The notes beneath the pieces were generated by a model, which worked only from the letters and a program-made list of their open reading frames with translations, ran no database searches and was not told the origin of the DNA. The position numbers were made by a program, and so were the translations under genes. DNA of 27,909 bases from an uncultured Bacteroides sp. Lineage in GTDB: Bacteria > Bacteroidota > Bacteroidia > Bacteroidales > Bacteroidaceae. Below are positions 1 to 6,028 of this stretch, one piece after another; position 1 is the stretch's first letter, and each line of letters begins with the position of its first letter. The DNA is taken from the NCBI RefSeq assembly GCF_910578895.1, contig NZ_CAJTSC010000041.1, positions 1 through 27,909 on the forward strand, read 5' to 3'.

Positions 1-4
1 TGTT

Positions 5-27
5 TGTTCAGCAAACCCGACTGAACA
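5..27. repeat. Short perfect hairpin at the left edge
   Basis: Seven-base arms TGTTCAG (5-11) and CTGAACA (21-27) flank a nine-base loop. No T-run follows on either strand, so it is not a clear intrinsic terminator. It lies 15 bases outside the alternating repeat at 43-202 and may belong to the same element; this is inference. The element may continue beyond the window edge. Confidence 0.45.
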
Positions 28-42
28 GTTAATATGAAAAGA

Positions 43-202
43 GCGTGAGTTTGTTAGTATATCGGTATCAAGCATCGCCAAACGCTTCACTGCAATATAC
101 AACAATAGCCCACGCCCTATATAGGTGCGTGAGCATTTAGTTGTAATCCTTGCAGTTTTTAGAAATTGGCGATTTCGATACCAAGGATTATACTAAACGC
201 TC
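43..202. repeat. Four-copy alternating inverted repeat (possible structured RNA or small mobile element)
   Basis: A related motif of about 25 bases occurs four times in alternating orientation: copy A plus (43-69), copy B minus (91-115), copy C plus (127-155), copy D minus (178-202). Copies share a GCGT start, a TTAGT or TTGT core, and a TAATCCTTG or TATATCGG end. C and D form a strong inverted pair: GCATTTAGTTGTAATCCTTG against the complement of CAAGGATTATACTAAACGC. Copies B and C meet in a near-palindrome (111-131) centred on CCTATATAGG. The A-B loop holds ATCGCCAA (74-81) and the C-D loop holds its exact complement TTGGCGAT (166-173), so the whole block can also fold as one long imperfect hairpin. 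No protein of recognisable kind is encoded. I do not recognise the family; a structured leader RNA and a MITE-like element are both possible. Confidence 0.6.
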
Positions 203-226
203 TTACGTTATTTTAAAATGTTGGCA

Positions 227-234
227 CAAAGGTA
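227..234 (-). promoter_or_regulatory. Leftward -7 box candidate
   Basis: On the minus strand this reads TACCTTTG, matching the Bacteroidota -7 consensus TAnnTTTG. Transcription would start near 220 and run left through the four-copy repeat, making it a 5' leader or a separate RNA. No good TTTG -33 box lies about 19 bases upstream; the region there is A/T-rich. Confidence 0.4.
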
Positions 235-266
235 CGAAGATTTTTTAATATAAAAGAAAAAAACTC

Positions 267-274
267 TATCTTTG
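267..274 (+). promoter_or_regulatory. Rightward -7 box candidate upstream of ribE
   Basis: TATCTTTG matches the Bacteroidota -7 box. A T-run at 241-246 sits about where a -33 element would be. A transcript from here would have a leader of about 160 bases containing the inverted repeat at 330-365. The closer box at 380-387 is an alternative or second promoter. Confidence 0.4.
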
Positions 275-329
275 CTATATAAACGGACACCGTTATTAGC
301 ACCATTTTTGTTAAAATATTGATTTTAAG

Positions 330-365
330 TATAGGAATAAAAGCTTCCTTTTTTTCATTCCTATA
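330..365. repeat. Perfect 9-bp inverted repeat in the ribE promoter region
   Basis: TATAGGAAT (330-338) and ATTCCTATA (357-365) are exact reverse complements with an 18-base spacer that includes a T-run. The repeat covers the expected -33 region of the box at 380-387. It could be an operator, or an RNA hairpin if transcribed from the upstream box at 267. No FMN riboswitch core was recognised. Confidence 0.5.
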
Positions 366-379
366 TGAGAGCCTTTTTG

Positions 380-387
380 TATCTTTG
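380..387 (+). promoter_or_regulatory. Likely ribE promoter -7 box
   Basis: TATCTTTG matches the TAnnTTTG consensus and lies 51 bases before the ribE start codon. A T-rich stretch (350-356) is near the -33 position but is not a clean TTTG. Confidence 0.5.
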
Positions 388-438
388 TGGCATCCTTGAT
401 GAGGATAGTGTCTAATTAAAAATGTAATAAATAAGCTT

Positions 439-1041
439 ATGTTTTCCGGAATAGTAGAAGAATGCGCCACGTTGGTGGCTATGGTCAAAGACCAAGAGAA
501 TGTTCATTTCACCTTCAAGTGTTCGTTTGTGAATGAGTTGAAAATAGACCAAAGCGTATCTCATAATGGTGTGTGCCTTACGGTTGTTAGCATGACGGAC
601 GAAACTTATACGGTGACGGCGATGAAAGAGACGTTGGACCGTTCTAATCTCGGCTTGTTGACTGTAGGTGACGAAGTGAATGTGGAGCGCAGCATGATGA
701 TGAACGGTCGTTTGGACGGACATATCGTGCAGGGACATGTAGACCAGACGGCAACGTGTGTGGATATAAAGGATGCCGAAGGCAGCTATTACTTTACATT
801 CCGGTATGAATTTGACAAGGAGATGGCAAAGCGCGGTTATATCACTGTAGATAAAGGTTCGGTGACAGTGAACGGTGTCAGTCTGACCGTATGTAATCCT
901 ACGGAGAATACTTTCCAGGTGGCTATTATCCCTTATACTTTTGAACACACCAATTTCCATGCTTTCCGGATAGGTAGTGTGGTAAATCTGGAATTCGATA
1001 TCATAGGTAAGTACATCAGTAGAATGATACAATATAAATAA
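439..1041 (+). CDS. ribE: Riboflavin synthase, alpha chain
   Basis: Dismutates two molecules of 6,7-dimethyl-8-ribityllumazine into riboflavin and the pyrimidinedione precursor; the last step of vitamin B2 synthesis, cytoplasmic. The 200-aa product starts with MFSGIVEE, the family's N-terminal signature, and contains two tandem lumazine-binding beta-barrels (about 1-97 and 98-190), each with a matching GVxLTV motif (GVCLTV near 46, GVSLTV near 146), as expected for the internally duplicated fold. Length is normal. The gene is followed after 10 bases by a nitroreductase gene on the same strand, an FMN enzyme that would use the product of this pathway, so the two probably share a transcript. 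No other riboflavin genes are adjacent. Confidence 0.95.
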   Translation: MFSGIVEECATLVAMVKDQENVHFTFKCSFVNELKIDQSVSHNGVCLTVVSMTDETYTVTAMKETLDRSNLGLLTVGDEVNVERSMMMNGRLDGHIVQGHVDQTATCVDIKDAEGSYYFTFRYEFDKEMAKRGYITVDKGSVTVNGVSLTVCNPTENTFQVAIIPYTFEHTNFHAFRIGSVVNLEFDIIGKYISRMIQYK

Positions 1042-1051
1042 GGTGTAAATT

Positions 1052-1591
1052 ATGAATGATTTCCTGCAATTGGTCGCTTCGCGTCAAAGCGACCGTGCCT
1101 ATGATATGTCTCGTGCGGTAGAACCGGAGAAATTGGAACGTATTTTGGAAGCTGCCCGGCTATCGCCTTCGGCATGCAATGCGCAGCCGTGGCGTTTTGT
1201 GGTAGTCACTGATCCGGAACTTTCTGTAAAAGTAGGTAAGGCTACTGCCGGGTTGGGCATGAATAAGTTTGCCAAAGATGCTCCGGTACATATTCTGGTC
1301 GTGGAAGAGTCAATGAATATCACTTCCTTTTTAGGAGCCAAGATTAAAGATAAATATTTTCCTTTGATAGATATCGGTATTGCCACTGCCCATATCACGC
1401 TGGCTGCCGAGAGCGAAGGGCTGGGCTCGTGTATATTGGGTTGGTTCGATGAAAAGGAGATTAAGAAACTTACGGGTATTCCTGCCAATAAACGCTTGTT
1501 GCTTGATATTACGATAGGTTATCCCGCGAAAGACAAACGCAAGAAATCAAGGAAGGCGAAAGAGAAAGTCGTTTCGTATAATCATTATTAA
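1052..1591 (+). CDS. Nitroreductase family flavoprotein
   Basis: A 179-aa member of the FMN-dependent nitroreductase superfamily, which reduces nitro compounds, quinones or other acceptors with NAD(P)H; the true substrate cannot be read from the sequence. Family signals are the N-terminal RQSDRAYD segment (phosphate contacts to FMN), SPSACNAQPWRF around residues 38-49, and the GLGSCILGW motif near 125. The C-terminus is basic (KDKRKKSRKAKEK). It begins 10 bases after ribE and is probably co-transcribed, which would couple a flavin enzyme with flavin supply (inference). Its stop is only 11 bases from the end of the convergent YihY-family gene. Confidence 0.88.
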   Translation: MNDFLQLVASRQSDRAYDMSRAVEPEKLERILEAARLSPSACNAQPWRFVVVTDPELSVKVGKATAGLGMNKFAKDAPVHILVVEESMNITSFLGAKIKDKYFPLIDIGIATAHITLAAESEGLGSCILGWFDEKEIKKLTGIPANKRLLLDITIGYPAKDKRKKSRKAKEKVVSYNHY

Positions 1592-1602
1592 CGGTAATAG
1601 CG

Positions 1603-2922
1603 TTATAGGTCTTTTAGCAGTACCTCGCGTGCGCTTCTGTAATACTCTTCCCGTGCTTTCATCAGTGTTTCCCACTGTCCGTGGAATTCTTTGTCTTTGT
1701 CTATCTTGAAATCCTCGGAGCCGTGGGTGTCCAATCTGTCCAGCAGAAGTGCCACGTTCAGTTTGTTGATATCCATAGAGGGTTGGTAGGCTATGTCTTG
1801 GCTTTTGGCATCGGTCACTACCTCATGCAGAAGATTGATTTCCTGCAATTCATAAAGGGTCTGATTAGTCAGGCGTATGGGAATCTGGCACTCTTCGGAT
1901 ATCTCTTCGGCAGTGTAGGGAGGTTCGTTCTTTTCAAAGCGTTTGGCTACGAGAGACATGATGAGAATAGAGATGAAGTCGCTATAACGGCGGCTGATGT
2001 TGCGTGCATCCTTGTCGAAACTGAAATTGCGTATGTTTTGTCCGGCATACGTCAGTTCCGCTCCAAAAAGGCAGATAGTCCAAGATGTCTGTAACCATAA
2101 CAGGAACATGGGAAGTGCCGCGAAACTACCATATATGGCATTGTTGCGTGATACCCACAACTGGCTGCTGATGTAGAAGAATTGGAAAGCCTGATGTGCC
2201 GTACCGGCCAGTATTCCTGAAATCAACGCATGTTTGAGCTTCACTTTTGTGTTAGGCATGAAGGCATACAGTGCTGTGAACATAATCCATGTCAATACGA
2301 AAGGTATAAGACGGATCAGGAATTTGCCGATGGGGGCGAGTAGGGTGAAGTCTGTTACGTTCTTCAGCATGGTGCTCATGAATATGGAAAGACCGCCTGA
2401 AACTACCAGCAACAACGGTATCAGCAGTAGCATTGAGAAGTAGTCCGTAACCTTGCGGTACATGCTTCTTGCATTTTTTACCTGCCAGATACGGTTGAAA
2501 GTTATTTCCATATTATTAATCAGGTTGAGCACGGTCCATAATAACATGATTAAGCCCACTCCGATAAATATGCCGTTTTTGGTTTGTGATAAATAAGAGT
2601 CGACAAATTGGAAGATAACTTCCGTTGTTTCCGACGGACCGCCGAACCCCTGTACGATTTGGCTCTCCATCAGGTTGTCGAAACCAAATCCGCGTGCAAT
2701 GGCGAACAGGATTGCCAAAATAGGTACAATGGCGAGCAGAGTGCTATATGTCAGGGCAGATGCCTTGTTTATAAGTCTGTCTTTAGTGAAACGGTTGATG
2801 CAGAGGTAAATGGTCTTGATGATGTTATAGAGAGAAAAAGTCGTTTTGGTGACTTCATTTTCCGTAATACGCCAGATGTCGTATGTCAGAAACTTCCAAA
2901 GAGTGGCAATTCGCTTGTTCAT
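1603..2922 (-). CDS. YihY/virulence factor BrkB family membrane protein
   Basis: A 439-aa inner-membrane protein of the YihY/BrkB family (once annotated as RNase BN; that activity belongs to another protein). The core (about 45-295) has around six membrane segments and family motifs: LTYSTLLAIVPILAI near 58-72, NKASALTYS just before it, and a GSFAALPMFLLWLQ stretch near 265. The C-terminal third (about 300-439) is soluble and resembles a winged-helix fold (PYTAEEISEECQIPIRLTNQTLYELQE), a common Bacteroidota extension. Function is not established; transport or envelope roles have been proposed for the family. It lies downstream of rnpB on the same strand, separated by the AT-rich hairpin at 2931-3018. 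Confidence 0.88.
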   Translation of the reverse strand: MNKRIATLWKFLTYDIWRITENEVTKTTFSLYNIIKTIYLCINRFTKDRLINKASALTYSTLLAIVPILAILFAIARGFGFDNLMESQIVQGFGGPSETTEVIFQFVDSYLSQTKNGIFIGVGLIMLLWTVLNLINNMEITFNRIWQVKNARSMYRKVTDYFSMLLLIPLLLVVSGGLSIFMSTMLKNVTDFTLLAPIGKFLIRLIPFVLTWIMFTALYAFMPNTKVKLKHALISGILAGTAHQAFQFFYISSQLWVSRNNAIYGSFAALPMFLLWLQTSWTICLFGAELTYAGQNIRNFSFDKDARNISRRYSDFISILIMSLVAKRFEKNEPPYTAEEISEECQIPIRLTNQTLYELQEINLLHEVVTDAKSQDIAYQPSMDINKLNVALLLDRLDTHGSEDFKIDKDKEFHGQWETLMKAREEYYRSAREVLLKDL

Positions 2923-2930
2923 GATAAAGA

Positions 2931-3018
2931 AATTATGAATTTAGAATTATGAATTATGAATTACTATGCAGCATAGCAGCGCAGCCCATCCATAATTCAC
3001 AATTTATAATTCATAATT
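2931..3018. repeat. AT-rich intergenic hairpin between rnpB and the YihY-family gene
   Basis: The left arm (2931-2962) is built of repeats of AATTATGAATT; the right arm (2992-3018) carries the same words inverted, with a few mismatches. The loop (about 2963-2991) is GC-richer and includes ATGCAGCATAGCAGCGCAG. The arms follow the 3' end of rnpB and precede the YihY-family start, so the structure could limit readthrough from the very active rnpB promoter. Its architecture matches the hairpins at 5943-6016 and 21111-21188. Confidence 0.7.
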
Positions 3019-3021
3019 AAA

Positions 3022-3408
3022 AAAAGCAGTCGGTCTGTAAGCCGGGTTCTGTTCCCTTATTCAATCCATAAATTGGATTTTAATCAAGGTGTCTGTCATT
3101 TATCTGAGCCGTATGTTGCCATACAGGCTTTAGCGGTCTACCCTCCGACATGGAGCGAGCAACTCTCATAGCGTCGGTTTACATGACCTTACAACTCCTA
3201 AGACGTACAGCCCTTGTGTCGCCACAAGACTGGTAGGCTCTTACCCCACCTTCTCACCCTTACCATAGTCCAAAAGAATATGGCGGTTATTCTCTTCTAC
3301 GTTACTCTACCCTCGCGGACAGCTTTCTGTTAGGAAGTAGGATGCTCTGTGTTGCCCGGACTTTCCTCATACGCACGGGGCGTAAGCGACAAACCGACCA
3401 ACTGCTTT
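3022..3408 (-). ncRNA. rnpB: RNase P RNA (bacterial type A)
   Basis: Catalytic RNA of RNase P, which matures tRNA 5' ends together with the small protein RnpA. On the minus strand it contains the conserved region GAGGAAAGTCCGGGC (complement near 3352-3367) and ends with the conserved ACCCGGCTTACAGACCG segment. The 5' GCAGUUGGUC and 3' GACCGACUGC ends pair over ten positions with one G-U, forming helix P1. Seven T residues directly follow P1 (complement of 3019-3025), consistent with the processed or terminated 3' end. Ends are accurate to a few bases. A -7 box at 3415-3422 puts the start of transcription near the 5' end of P1. Confidence 0.95.
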
Positions 3409-3414
3409 AGAGTG

Positions 3415-3446
3415 CAAAGATAGGAATTTTTCAGTGATTGGCGGCA
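3415..3446 (-). promoter_or_regulatory. rnpB promoter
   Basis: Minus-strand TATCTTTG (complement of 3415-3422) is a perfect -7 box, and TTGCCG (complement of 3441-3446) is near the -33 position. Transcription would begin around 3408, matching the RNase P 5' end. A perfect inverted repeat, CGGCAAG-TG-CTTGCCG (3442-3457), overlaps the -33 region. Confidence 0.65.
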
Positions 3447-3532
3447 AGTGCTTGCCGATTTGTTTGTTATTGGTGACTTATTTGTGTAATTTCTTAAAAA
3501 CACTGAAAATATGTATCTCTTTTGGAATAAAT

Positions 3533-3549
3533 TGTTAGCTTTGCTAACA
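3533..3549 (+). promoter_or_regulatory. -7 box inside a perfect palindrome, upstream of the NlpC/P60 gene
   Basis: TAGCTTTG (3536-3543) fits TAnnTTTG and would give a start near 3550, 26 bases before the ATG at 3576. It lies inside a perfect inverted repeat, TGTTAGC-TTT-GCTAACA (3533-3549), which could be a repressor site. No TTTG is correctly spaced upstream; the nearest (3521-3524) is too close. The remaining non-coding stretch from 3458 to 3575 shows nothing else. Confidence 0.45.
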
Positions 3550-3575
3550 TTAATAATATCCAATTTGTATAGTTC

Positions 3576-4778
3576 ATGAAAAAAATTACCTTATTCTTTG
3601 CATTCTTTCTCTTGATAACCTTTTCTGTTGTCGCTTCGGAAGCCGGAGACCGTAGCATACCGGTAGAGATAACGCAACTTACTGACAGTTTAAAAAAACG
3701 GTTTGCTCCGGATAAGCGTGTGGCGTTGTTTGATGTCGATTACTCTTTTTCCGGTAAGAATGTGATGTTACGCGGTGTCACTACTTCGGCGGAAGCGAAA
3801 GCCGTTTTGCTGAAAGAACTGGCAAAAAAAGGATATGCCGTGATGAATTGCCTTCAGTTGCTTCCTGATGAGAAAGGTCTGGAAGGCAAAACGTATGGCA
3901 TTATCAATGTGTCTGTAGCTAATTTGCGTGTAGATCCGGACTTTTCATCGGAAATGATGACGCAAGGTTTGATGGGTATGCCTGTACGTGTATTGCAACG
4001 TGATGGTTGGATGCGCATTCAGACTCCCGACAATTACATTGCTTGGGTACATCGTGTGGGGGTGTATCCTGTAACTAAAGAAGAGTTGGTGGCATGGAAC
4101 GGTGCGGAAAAGATTGTGGTGACCGCTCATTATGGTTTTGTCTATTCCGAACCGAGTGTGGCTTCACAGACGATTTCGGATGTTGTGGCAGGTAACCGCT
4201 TGAAATGGGAAGGGACTAAAGGAGCTTTCTATAAAGTAACCTATCCCGATGGTCGTCAAGGCTATATATCCAAATCCATAGCTATGCCCGAAGAGAAATG
4301 GCGTTCCGGTTTGAAACAGGATGCAGGCAGCATTATCCGTACGGCGCACACTATGATGGGAATACCTTACCTTTGGGCGGGAACTTCATCAAAAGGTGTG
4401 GATTGCAGTGGATTTATGCGTACCATACTTTTTATGCACGATATTATTATTCCGCGTGATGCTTCCCAACAAGCTTATGTGGGCGAGCATATCGACATCG
4501 CTCCCGATTTTTCCAATCTGCAACCGGGCGATTTGATTTTCTTTGGCCGCAAAGCAACTCCAGAACGTAAAGAGCGTGTGGTGCATGTAGGTATGTATAT
4601 TGGCAGTAAGCGTTTTATCCATTCGCAGGGTGATGTGCATATCAGCAGTTTCGATCCGGCAGATGAATTGTTTGACGAATACAATCTCGGACGGTTGCTG
4701 TTTGCTACGCGTGTGTTGCCTTATATAAATAAAGAGACGGGATTGAATACAACGGAAACCAACGAATATTATAAATGA
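3576..4778 (+). CDS. Secreted NlpC/P60 (C40) peptidase with two SH3-type domains, YkfC-like
   Basis: Probable gamma-D-glutamyl-L-diamino acid endopeptidase cleaving murein peptides, by similarity of layout to the YkfC group. The 400-aa product has a signal peptide (about 1-20, ending VVASEA), an N-terminal segment, two bacterial SH3 domains (about 105-160 and 178-235) and a C-terminal NlpC/P60 domain (about 250-385). Catalytic residues are visible: Cys277 in GVDCSGF, His337 in VVHVGMYIG and His349 in FIHSQG. The SH3 domains in YkfC help recognise a free N-terminal L-Ala; whether those residues are kept was not checked. The next gene, starting one base after this stop, is a dipeptide epimerase, the same pairing as ykfC-ykfB in Bacillus, which strongly supports a role in murein tripeptide breakdown. 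Confidence 0.9.
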   Translation: MKKITLFFAFFLLITFSVVASEAGDRSIPVEITQLTDSLKKRFAPDKRVALFDVDYSFSGKNVMLRGVTTSAEAKAVLLKELAKKGYAVMNCLQLLPDEKGLEGKTYGIINVSVANLRVDPDFSSEMMTQGLMGMPVRVLQRDGWMRIQTPDNYIAWVHRVGVYPVTKEELVAWNGAEKIVVTAHYGFVYSEPSVASQTISDVVAGNRLKWEGTKGAFYKVTYPDGRQGYISKSIAMPEEKWRSGLKQDAGSIIRTAHTMMGIPYLWAGTSSKGVDCSGFMRTILFMHDIIIPRDASQQAYVGEHIDIAPDFSNLQPGDLIFFGRKATPERKERVVHVGMYIGSKRFIHSQGDVHISSFDPADELFDEYNLGRLLFATRVLPYINKETGLNTTETNEYYK

Positions 4779-4779
4779 T

Positions 4780-5958
4780 ATGCAAAACAGAAGAGACTTT
4801 TTAAAGACAGCCGCCTTTGCTGCATTAGGCTCGGGCATGGCTCTCAATAACGTATTGGCAGGTGAAGGTGCGGTACCTTCTTTGTTCAATATCAGTAGAG
4901 GCGGTATTACGCCTAAAATGAAGTTGCGTTTCTTTCCGTATGAATTGAAGTTGCGTCATGTGTTTACGGTGGCTGCCAACTCGCGTACCACAACTCCGGA
5001 TGTACAGGTTGAAATAGAATATGACGGTATCATCGGCTATGGCGAAGCATCCATGCCTCCCTATCTGCAACACGAATTGGGCACGATGGATAGCGTGCTG
5101 GCTTTTTTGAAAAAAGTGCAGGGTGTTATCGGGCAGTTTTCCGATCCTTTCCAATTGGAAGATATATTGACCTATATAGATAGTCTCTCTGTAGGAGATG
5201 CAGCTGCTAAAACAGCGGTGGACATTGCTTTGCATGATTTGGTTGGTAAATTATTGCAGGCTCCCTGGTATAAGATATGGGGATTGGATAAGGAAAAAAC
5301 GCCTTCTACCACATTTACCATTGGCATTGATACTCCTGATGTGGTACGTGAAAAAACGAAAGAGTGTGCCGGGCAGTTCAACATTCTGAAAGTGAAACTG
5401 GGGCGTGACAATGACAAGGAAATGATTGAAACAATCCGTTCGGTAACTGAACTTCCTATTGCCGTTGATGCCAATCAGGGTTGGAAAGACAAGCATTATG
5501 CGCTTGATATGATTCACTGGTTGAAAGAGAAAGGTATCGTCATGATAGAACAGCCTATGCCTAAAGAACAGTTGGATGATATTGCATGGGTAACCGGACA
5601 AAGTCCCTTGCCGATATTTGCAGATGAGTCCATTCAACGTTTAAAAGATATAGTAGGATTGAAAGATGCCTTTACCGGTATCAATATTAAATTGATGAAA
5701 TGTACCGGTATGCGTGAAGCGTGGAAAATGGTGACATTGGCGCGTGCTTTGGACATGAAAGTTATGGTAGGATGTATGACCGAAACTTCGTGTGCCATCT
5801 CTGCTGCTGCACAATTCTCTCCGGCGGTAGACTTTGCCGATTTGGACGGTAGTTTATTGATTGCCAACGACCGTTTCAAAGGTATGGAAGTGGTGAAAGG
5901 AAAAATTACCTTACCGGATTTACCGGGTATCGGGGTAGTGAAGATTTCAGATTTATAA
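4780..5958 (+). CDS. Tat-exported L-Ala-D/L-Glu (dipeptide) epimerase, enolase superfamily
   Basis: Epimerises L-Ala-D-Glu to L-Ala-L-Glu (or related dipeptides), letting D-Glu from murein be used as an ordinary amino acid. The 392-aa protein begins with a twin-arginine signal (RRDFLKTAAFAALGSG, from residue 4), so it should fold in the cytoplasm and be exported; mature sequence starts near 30. The muconate-lactonizing subgroup barrel is complete: Lys204-x-Lys206 (KVK), metal ligands Asp230 (VDANQ), Glu257 (IEQP) and Asp282 (FADES), Lys304 (NIKLMK), and Asp354-Leu-Asp356 for the substrate amino group. The ATG at 4780 follows the NlpC/P60 stop by one base, so translation is probably coupled. 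Cytoplasmic relatives lack the Tat leader. Its last codons form one arm of a hairpin (5943-6016). Confidence 0.92.
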   Translation: MQNRRDFLKTAAFAALGSGMALNNVLAGEGAVPSLFNISRGGITPKMKLRFFPYELKLRHVFTVAANSRTTTPDVQVEIEYDGIIGYGEASMPPYLQHELGTMDSVLAFLKKVQGVIGQFSDPFQLEDILTYIDSLSVGDAAAKTAVDIALHDLVGKLLQAPWYKIWGLDKEKTPSTTFTIGIDTPDVVREKTKECAGQFNILKVKLGRDNDKEMIETIRSVTELPIAVDANQGWKDKHYALDMIHWLKEKGIVMIEQPMPKEQLDDIAWVTGQSPLPIFADESIQRLKDIVGLKDAFTGINIKLMKCTGMREAWKMVTLARALDMKVMVGCMTETSCAISAAAQFSPAVDFADLDGSLLIANDRFKGMEVVKGKITLPDLPGIGVVKISDL

Positions 5959-6016
5959 GTTGCAATGCGTAAATCTGAACTCTAAACTCTGAATTTAAAA
6001 TCATAAATCTGAAATC
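5943..6016. repeat. Inverted repeat spanning the epimerase stop codon
   Basis: GATTTCAGATTTAT (5943-5956) and ATAAATCTGAAATC (6003-6016) are perfect 14-base reverse complements. The left arm encodes the last residues and stop of the epimerase. The 46-base loop holds another TAAATCTGAA copy (5970-5979) and related words (AACTCTAAACTCTGAA). The structure may reduce readthrough into, or alter mRNA stability before, the lipoprotein gene that starts 13 bases later. Confidence 0.7.
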
Positions 6017-6028
6017 AGAACTCTTATC

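Noticed and set aside
205..438. FMN riboswitch before ribE
   Set aside because: The conserved core segments of the FMN element were not found; only a short inverted repeat and promoter boxes are visible.
412..1032. Open antisense frame of 206 codons opposite ribE
   Set aside because: The His-rich product looks like a reverse reading of ribE, which has clear duplicated lumazine-binding motifs.
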